DNA of 64,000 nucleotides. It comes from JAYVJH01 sp043777595. GTDB lineage: Bacteria > Bacteroidota > Bacteroidia > Cytophagales > Spirosomataceae. Below, piece after piece: positions 59,659 to 64,000 of the stretch. Within the stretch, counting starts at the first letter, position 1, and each line of letters starts with the position of its first letter. The notes below the pieces were generated by a model, which saw only the letters and a list, made by a program, of their open reading frames with translations, ran no database searches and was not told where the DNA came from. The stretch lies in NCBI GenBank assembly GCA_043777595.1, contig JAYWHT010000101.1, positions 1 through 64,000 of the forward strand, written 5' to 3'. The position numbers and the translations under genes are program-made.

Positions 59659-60649
59659 AAATCAATTCATTGGCTTTTTGTAGCCATATATCTCGCCCAG
59701 TGTTATTCCAGTGCGAATCGCCTCTGAGGTATGTTTTATCTGGTATTTTGTTAAAATCTGCCCAAACGTTTATCGCTGGCACAGTGAGCTTTGGGTGTTT
59801 TTGTATTCTTTCTACCAAATGATTGTAAGGCCCGTCGTTGGCTGCTACAATACTCGTTTTGTTGGGAATGACTGACAAATAAACAGCATCAAATCCGTTT
59901 GCTTTGTAATATTCACTTGTTTGGTTTACTGTCTGAACCAAGCTGTCTATTTCACTATCAAGTATTTTATTAAAACAAGAATTGACAAGTGTAGAGTCGG
60001 TATCTAACCGAAACAATAGATTTTTTTTGTTCTTAGAAACCGAAACTTTATCATTAGTTCTATCAAAAAATGTATAATTGAGTTTTGCCTTAGCTTCTTT
60101 AAAAACCAAGCACCAGTCACCCGATAGCCAAAGCGATTCTAAGGTTTCTTCGATAGCCCCCAATACTTTTTCGATGTCGGCCATCAAGCCAGTTTGGGCA
60201 TTTTTATAATTATCTAATCTAATATTTTGAACTGGCTTACCAAAATGCTCTCTAAAATGCCGTTCGACAGACTCTAATATCAGAACGTTGTACTGAGAAG
60301 TATCTAAGCTGACAGACTGGGTTTTGTACCAAGGTATATGAACAAAGCTGTCTATCGCAAAATCATTTTTGTTTATCCAGTTAGCCTCCGTAAAACTATC
60401 GCCGATGATATACAAAGATTGGTGTTTGGTTTTGGGTTGAGTAAGCGTATTTTGGGGGCTATTATAAACCACTTTTTCTTTAAACTGCCCCAAGTTTGAG
60501 AGCCGATACAAGTCGCCGTACCGATAGTCGTCGGCAACAATACCCGTCTGCGCTATGATTTTTCGTAGTGCGGGTACACCACTCACCCCCCAAATGGCAG
60601 AAAAAAACACCAATGAAAGGTATTTAACGGCACTTTTTACTTTACTCAT
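59651..60649 (-). CDS. AlgJ/AlgX-like SGNH-fold protein (putative sugar O-acetyltransferase)
   Basis: 332 residues with a hydrophobic N-terminal segment (AVKYLSLVFFSAIWGVSG) suggesting export or membrane anchoring. LYIIGDSFTEANW (GDSx block I) and YLRGDSHWNNTG (DxHW near the C-terminus) are the catalytic Ser and Asp-His of the alginate O-acetyltransferase AlgJ/AlgX family. Such proteins acetylate extracellular polysaccharides together with an MBOAT partner, which is not seen nearby. It starts 6 bp after the Gfo/Idh/MocA gene, so co-transcribed. Confidence 0.78.
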   Translation of the reverse strand: MSKVKSAVKYLSLVFFSAIWGVSGVPALRKIIAQTGIVADDYRYGDLYRLSNLGQFKEKVVYNSPQNTLTQPKTKHQSLYIIGDSFTEANWINKNDFAIDSFVHIPWYKTQSVSLDTSQYNVLILESVERHFREHFGKPVQNIRLDNYKNAQTGLMADIEKVLGAIEETLESLWLSGDWCLVFKEAKAKLNYTFFDRTNDKVSVSKNKKNLLFRLDTDSTLVNSCFNKILDSEIDSLVQTVNQTSEYYKANGFDAVYLSVIPNKTSIVAANDGPYNHLVERIQKHPKLTVPAINVWADFNKIPDKTYLRGDSHWNNTGRDIWLQKANELIFR

Positions 60650-60655
60650 AACTAT

Positions 60656-61645
60656 TTAGTCCCATTGTTCATAAATAATTCCAGCGGCTTGGCGCACATC
60701 GTCTAATAGGTGCATCAAGAGTTGGCTATCGGTCAATGTCCAAGTCTTACTTTCGGTTTGGTTATTTCTTAGACAATCGCCCACTGCTTCTATTTCATAA
60801 TCGTAGCCATGGGTCTCTCTCTCAAAAACAAAGGTTTGGGTACGTCCATCATAATAACTAACGGTAACAGACTTACTCTCGTGCCAGCGGCTGGGAATAG
60901 AAATTGTGCCATATTCACCATAAATAAAGGCTTCGCAGCGAGTAGTAGCCCTGAGCGTACAGTCCAAAACAGCCCGACTACCGCTGTTGTAGTCCAGTAC
61001 TATGCCATCGGTTTCGTCCACATTTGTTGCCGTAAACTGAGCAGTAGCCTGGATCCTCGACGGATTGCCCAATACCAAATAAGACAAAAACAACGGATAA
61101 ATACCAATATCGAGCAATGCCCCACCACCAAGTGCTTTGTTAAAAAGTCGTTTGGTCAAGTCTATTTCGGCCTTAAAGCCAAAGTCAGCTTTGAGCAAAT
61201 GTACGTGGCCGATACTGGGCAGTAGTTCCAAAAGTTTGTGTATGTGAGGCATAAAACGACTCCAGAGGGCTTCCATCAAAAACACCTTTTGGGTTCGAGC
61301 AGTTAGCACCATTTCATTTACCTGTCGGGCATTTATGCCAAAGGCTTTTTCGCACAGCACAGGTATGCCAGCATTGATACAAAGAAGCGTTTGCTCATGG
61401 TGGCCAATGTGTGGCGAGGCCACATATACTACGTCCAACTCTGGGCAATTGATGATTTGAGCGTAGTTTCCATAAAAATACTTTGCGCCATATTGCTCAC
61501 CAAAAGCAGTGGCTCGCCCCAAGTCTCGTGAGGCAACGGCTATCAGTTTGGCAGAGGGTACTTTGGCCAAATCTTGGGCAAATTTATGGGCAATCTTACC
61601 AGGGGCAATAATCCCCCATCTGATAATAGACGTATGGTCTGTCAT
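60656..61645 (-). CDS. Gfo/Idh/MocA-family NAD(P)-dependent oxidoreductase
   Basis: 329 residues. N-terminal Rossmann domain IIRWGIIAPGKIAHKFAQDL with ASRDLGRATAFGEQYG; the Lys of the catalytic CEKAFGIN (usually CEKPxx) follows, then EALWSRFMPHIHKL. The C-terminal domain has GGGALLDIGIYPLFLSYLVLG. Closest in style to dihydrodiol dehydrogenase-like members. Substrate unknown, probably a sugar derivative. Sits 8 bp from cdaA. Confidence 0.9.
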   Translation of the reverse strand: MTDHTSIIRWGIIAPGKIAHKFAQDLAKVPSAKLIAVASRDLGRATAFGEQYGAKYFYGNYAQIINCPELDVVYVASPHIGHHEQTLLCINAGIPVLCEKAFGINARQVNEMVLTARTQKVFLMEALWSRFMPHIHKLLELLPSIGHVHLLKADFGFKAEIDLTKRLFNKALGGGALLDIGIYPLFLSYLVLGNPSRIQATAQFTATNVDETDGIVLDYNSGSRAVLDCTLRATTRCEAFIYGEYGTISIPSRWHESKSVTVSYYDGRTQTFVFERETHGYDYEIEAVGDCLRNNQTESKTWTLTDSQLLMHLLDDVRQAAGIIYEQWD

Positions 61646-61653
61646 GTTTGGGC

Positions 61654-62451
61654 TTAGTTATTGGCTTCAAATAAATAACTTTTGATAGTCGTTTCGATAT
61701 CGGCAATGTTTATGTTTTTATAAATTTCACCTTCATAAGCCAACGATATTTTACCAGTTTCTTCAGATATTACTACCACAATGGCATCGGTTACCTCGCT
61801 CATACCCAGCGCAGCACGATGCCTGAACCCCATATTGACCTGCTCTTTACTGTCCGATACTGGCAAAATACAGCGGGCTGCCTTGATTCGCCCATTCTCA
61901 ATAATAACCGCTCCGTCGTGCATGGGGCTATAATCATTAAAAATCGCAATCAATAATTTACGAGATATTAGGGCATCAATCAAGTCGCCAGTCTGAATGT
62001 ATTTATCCAAAACATCGTTTTTTCTAATCACAATCAGCCCTCCTGTAAACTCCCGTGCAAGCAATTTGGCGGCTTCGACAATAAAAGTTAGTGTTTCGTC
62101 TCTATTAGACTCTGCACCCAGTCCGAGTATTTTGTTTAGTATTCGGTTGTTGGTAAAAACCGTTGATTTGCCCACGTACAGCAAAAAACGCCTGATTTCT
62201 TGCTGAAAAATAACAATAAGTGCAATAGCCCCAACGCCCATAAAATACTCTAAAATTTTGGTGAGCAGTTCTAATTTTAGATATTTGACAAGAAGATAGA
62301 CAACATAAATAAGCAAATACCCCAAAAACACCCGACTTGCCAAACTACCTCGCACCAAAAAATAAACTTGGTACAACAAAAAGCCGACAAGCGTGATGTC
62401 CACGACTTCTACCCAGTTGATGATAAGTGAGCCAATTTGAAATAGTAGCAT
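61654..62451 (-). CDS. cdaA: Diadenylate cyclase CdaA (DAC domain)
   Basis: 265 residues. Three membrane helices (about 1-90) precede the DAC domain: LLAREFTGGLIVIRKNDVL, MHDGAVIIENGRIKAARCILPVSD (DGA motif) and MGFRHRAALGMSEVTDAIVVVISEETG (RHR motif), both needed for joining two ATP into c-di-AMP. It makes the second messenger c-di-AMP, involved in osmotic and cell-wall control. In other bacteria cdaA is next to cdaR and glmM; here it is preceded by a toxin-antitoxin-like pair and dedA on the same strand. Confidence 0.95.
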   Translation of the reverse strand: MLLFQIGSLIINWVEVVDITLVGFLLYQVYFLVRGSLASRVFLGYLLIYVVYLLVKYLKLELLTKILEYFMGVGAIALIVIFQQEIRRFLLYVGKSTVFTNNRILNKILGLGAESNRDETLTFIVEAAKLLAREFTGGLIVIRKNDVLDKYIQTGDLIDALISRKLLIAIFNDYSPMHDGAVIIENGRIKAARCILPVSDSKEQVNMGFRHRAALGMSEVTDAIVVVISEETGKISLAYEGEIYKNINIADIETTIKSYLFEANN

Positions 62452-62460
62452 TATATGGTG

Positions 62461-62478
62461 TTATTTTTCAATTTCTTT
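62461..62478. repeat. 18-bp direct repeat 1 bounding the MNT/HEPN module
   Basis: TTATTTTTCAATTTCTTT, identical to 63169-63186. Each copy encodes on the minus strand the same C-terminal KEIEK plus stop: of the HEPN frame here and of DedA there. Confidence 0.75.
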
Positions 62479-62850
62479 TTTTAGATAGTTTTTGGTAATT
62501 TCATAAAACTCTTTTGCCTGAATTAAAGACATTTCGGCTTCCTCAAATTCTATATTTGTATCAAAATCATAATCGCCTAATTGTCACTTATTAAAATTTT
62601 CTGAAATGATTTTTGATAGATTTATAGGAAGTATATTCGTTTGAATATATAATTCGTTAAATTTAGTGTGTGCGCCCTTGTGAGATTTAGGAAAAGTATC
62701 AGTTACATAAAGCAGTGCCACAATACAACTATAAATAGCGTAGTAACTTCTATTGACAGCCGCCTCATAAAAACTACCTTTTAAATCATATTCTGCAGCT
62801 TCAATGCAATCATCTGCTTTTTCTAAAATTTGGACAAGTTCAACGCTCAT
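62461..62850 (-). pseudogene. HEPN-domain gene (HepT-like) interrupted by an in-frame TGA
   Basis: The intact part, MSVELVQILEKADDCIEAAEYDLKGSFYEAAVNRSYYAIYSCIVALLY through SKIISENFNK, is a HEPN (PF05168-like) domain. A TGA at 62586-62584 stops it at residue 88. The same frame then continues QLGDYDFDTNIEFEEAEMSLIQAKEFYEITKNYL and KKEIEK up to the TAA at 62461, which fits the family's usual C-terminal helix (F-x-x-R-Q-x-G-D-Y-D). A single CGA (Arg) to TGA change explains it. The RX4-6H RNase motif is also not visible. The ATG overlaps the MNT stop (ATGA). Either a dead gene or a truncated 88-residue product. Confidence 0.8.
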
Positions 62851-63179
62851 AGCTTTATTCCTTCTTGTTTAATGTTTTCATATAATGGCATATTGAGCGT
62901 ATCGAATCCATTTTTTGTGGCAGGTACTACCGAAAATAGCCTATTATGGTTTCGCCAGAAAACACTCGTTATGTCTGCCATTTTTGAAATTTCAGACATT
63001 TTTTTTATTTCTAAATGATTCAATACCACCAAAAAATCAATGTCTGAATCGTCGTCATAATCGCTTCTGGCAAAAGAGCCAAACAGATATAAACTATTCA
63101 GATCAGTCCCGTACAAATCTTGAAGGGCGGTTTTGAAAGCATTAGCAATCGTAATAATATCTATTTGTTTATTTTTCAA
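62847..63179 (-). CDS. MNT-type nucleotidyltransferase (MntA-like antitoxin)
   Basis: 110 residues when started at the TTG at 63179, inside the DedA 3' end (11-bp overlap). The family begins near here (LKNKQIDIITIANAFKTAL), whereas the longer frame reading hydrophobic residues is the DedA C-terminus in another frame. LYLFGSFARSDYDDDSDIDFLVVL is the GSx10DxD signature of minimal nucleotidyltransferases. In MntA-HepT pairs this protein AMPylates and silences the HEPN RNase. The HEPN partner follows with an ATGA overlap but carries a stop. Confidence 0.82.
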   Translation of the reverse strand: MKNKQIDIITIANAFKTALQDLYGTDLNSLYLFGSFARSDYDDDSDIDFLVVLNHLEIKKMSEISKMADITSVFWRNHNRLFSVVPATKNGFDTLNMPLYENIKQEGIKL

Positions 63180-63186
63180 TTTCTTT
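63169..63186. repeat. 18-bp direct repeat 2 bounding the MNT/HEPN module
   Basis: Identical to 62461-62478; starts with the dedA stop codon on the minus strand. Confidence 0.75.
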
Positions 63187-63801
63187 CTTTGCACTAATAT
63201 AGCCTTTAATGACAGTAAAAGTAGTGATAGCCATAAAAAACAAAACAATGTATGTTACATAATCGACTATCCAAGGAAAACGCTCCCCAAAAAAATACCC
63301 AGAGCCAGCCAGCCCCAATATCCACAGAAAAGCACCGACAACGTTATAGGTCAGAAAGCCGCCAATTGGCATTCTGACTACGCCCGCCAAAATAGGCGCA
63401 AAAGTACGAACAATAGGCAAAAACCGGCTAATGATAAGCGTGCGGCTGCCGTATTTATCAAAATATTTACGAGTTGTTTCAAAATATTCTTTCTTGAAAA
63501 ACCACGAATTTTTGCGATTTTGCAAACTTTCACCAAAATATTTACCAGACATATAACCTGTTAATGACCCCAGAACTGCCGCAGCAAACATAGCGGTAAG
63601 CAATACAAGAAGTGCAACATTCAAGATTTTGAGACCACAAAAAACACCCGCCAAAAAAACAAGATAGTCGCCCGGCAAGAAGAAGGCAAAGAAAAGACCG
63701 TTTTCGGCAAAAATAATGAGCGTTATCACAATCAAGCCCCCAGTTCGTATAATTTCTTCCGAATTGAGTAGGTACTGAAAAAAGTCAATGATTGTGTTCA
63801 T
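63169..63801 (-). CDS. DedA family membrane protein
   Basis: 210 residues with about five hydrophobic segments. FAENGLFFAFFLPGDYLVFLAGVF, GYMSGKYFGESLQ and the hallmark FDKYGSRTLIISRFLPIVRTFAPILAGVVRMPIGGFLTYNVVGAFLW (the Arg/Pro-containing re-entrant loop) are typical of DedA/DUF368-related flippase-like proteins, involved in undecaprenyl phosphate or phospholipid recycling. On the minus strand TAGTTTTG lies about 20 nt upstream without a well-placed TTG. It heads a run of six minus-strand genes down to 59651. Confidence 0.92.
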   Translation of the reverse strand: MNTIIDFFQYLLNSEEIIRTGGLIVITLIIFAENGLFFAFFLPGDYLVFLAGVFCGLKILNVALLVLLTAMFAAAVLGSLTGYMSGKYFGESLQNRKNSWFFKKEYFETTRKYFDKYGSRTLIISRFLPIVRTFAPILAGVVRMPIGGFLTYNVVGAFLWILGLAGSGYFFGERFPWIVDYVTYIVLFFMAITTFTVIKGYISAKKEIEK

Positions 63802-63913
63802 AGCTTGAAATTGTATTTGGCAAAACTACTGGCTATAATTTGATTTGCTTTTTCTGGAAAAATTTTGGTTAGAATAAAACATTCAAGTTCGTTGCTAATT
63901 TTTGTAATTTTTT

Positions 63914-63988
63914 AACCACAAAAGTAACAAAAGGCCACAAAAGTTTGAAAACTATTATTTTTTGTCAACTTTTGTGTCTTTTGTGGTT
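63914..63988. repeat. Imperfect inverted repeat built from AACCACAAAAG
   Basis: AACCACAAAAG (63914) through GGCCACAAAAGTT on the left, AACTTTTGTGTCTTTTGTGGTT (63967-63988) on the right, with an 11-nt insertion in one arm. The related TTTTGTGGCTTTTGTGGTTCA stretch lies at the PIN module edge (32961-32981). No gene was seen between dedA and the window end. Confidence 0.5.
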
Positions 63989-64000
63989 GAAAAAGAGCAA

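Overview
The window looks like a chromosomal stretch of a Bacteroidota bacterium, probably Cytophagales (Spirosomaceae-like). This placement is inferred from gene content and signals, not from a search. Evidence: several promoters fit the Bacteroidota form TTG-N18..20-TAnnTTTG; Shine-Dalgarno sites are scarce; there are a TonB-dependent receptor and two further proteins with an N-terminal CarboxypepD_reg-like domain (one with DUF5686), a PSCyt1/DUF1549/DUF1553 plus DUF1501 pair, an OmpA-tailed membrane pyrophosphatase, and MnmE, RNase R, L19 and CdaA of ordinary type.

Layout. 1-1886: end of etfA, then mnmE. 1981-7874: a restriction-modification-like island with two SAM-methyltransferase subunits and a GIY-YIG-like/SF2-helicase protein. 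It is split by a REP-associated tyrosine transposase (RAYT) flanked by its own palindromes, and the 3' end of the second methylase is tandemly triplicated at an exact 150-bp period. 7975-10632: membrane pyrophosphatase. 10754-14991: GT39-like glycosyltransferase, NodU/CmcH carbamoyltransferase, a 49-residue DUF5989 protein and SxtJ, likely one glycoconjugate-modification operon. 15057-20291: a nuclease-like hypothetical, a secreted PIG-L deacetylase, rplS and an FAD oxidoreductase. 20420-25339 (minus): phosphohexomutase, DUF2853, a barnase-like lipoprotein RNase, rfbB and galE (sugar-nucleotide supply). 25510-30765: transglutaminase-like protein, esterase, tRNA-Arg, DUF58, RlpA, a glycosyltransferase-like protein and a hexapeptide acyltransferase. 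30767-36899 (minus): DUF1501 and DUF1553 genes with a PIN toxin-antitoxin pair lodged between them, then a CarboxypepD_reg protein. 37036-46153: DUF5686 protein, amino acid permease, RNase R, a class V aminotransferase, MarC and a MazG-like protein. 46156-54893 (minus): RND efflux permease and adaptor with a second PIN pair between them, a DUF4143 ATPase and a TonB-dependent receptor. 54948-57143: a threonine dehydratase-like enzyme, a UbiA-like prenyltransferase, tRNA-Gly and tRNA-Leu. 57331-59658: decayed DNA (frameshifted M19 dipeptidase, signal-peptide stub, CoaD C-terminal fragment). 59651-63801 (minus): dedA, mntA/hepT, cdaA, a Gfo/Idh/MocA oxidoreductase and an AlgJ/AlgX-like protein.

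The strongest theme is small mobile or semi-mobile modules placed neatly inside co-directional operons. A RAYT with covarying palindromes splits the R-M genes. Three toxin-antitoxin-type pairs sit between functionally linked genes, and two of these are bounded by short exact direct repeats (10 bp and 18 bp). In the third operon the HEPN gene carries an in-frame TGA, so that module appears to be decaying. A dispersed repeat of about 65 bp occurs in three intergenic regions. No CRISPR array, prophage, rRNA operon or replication origin was seen.
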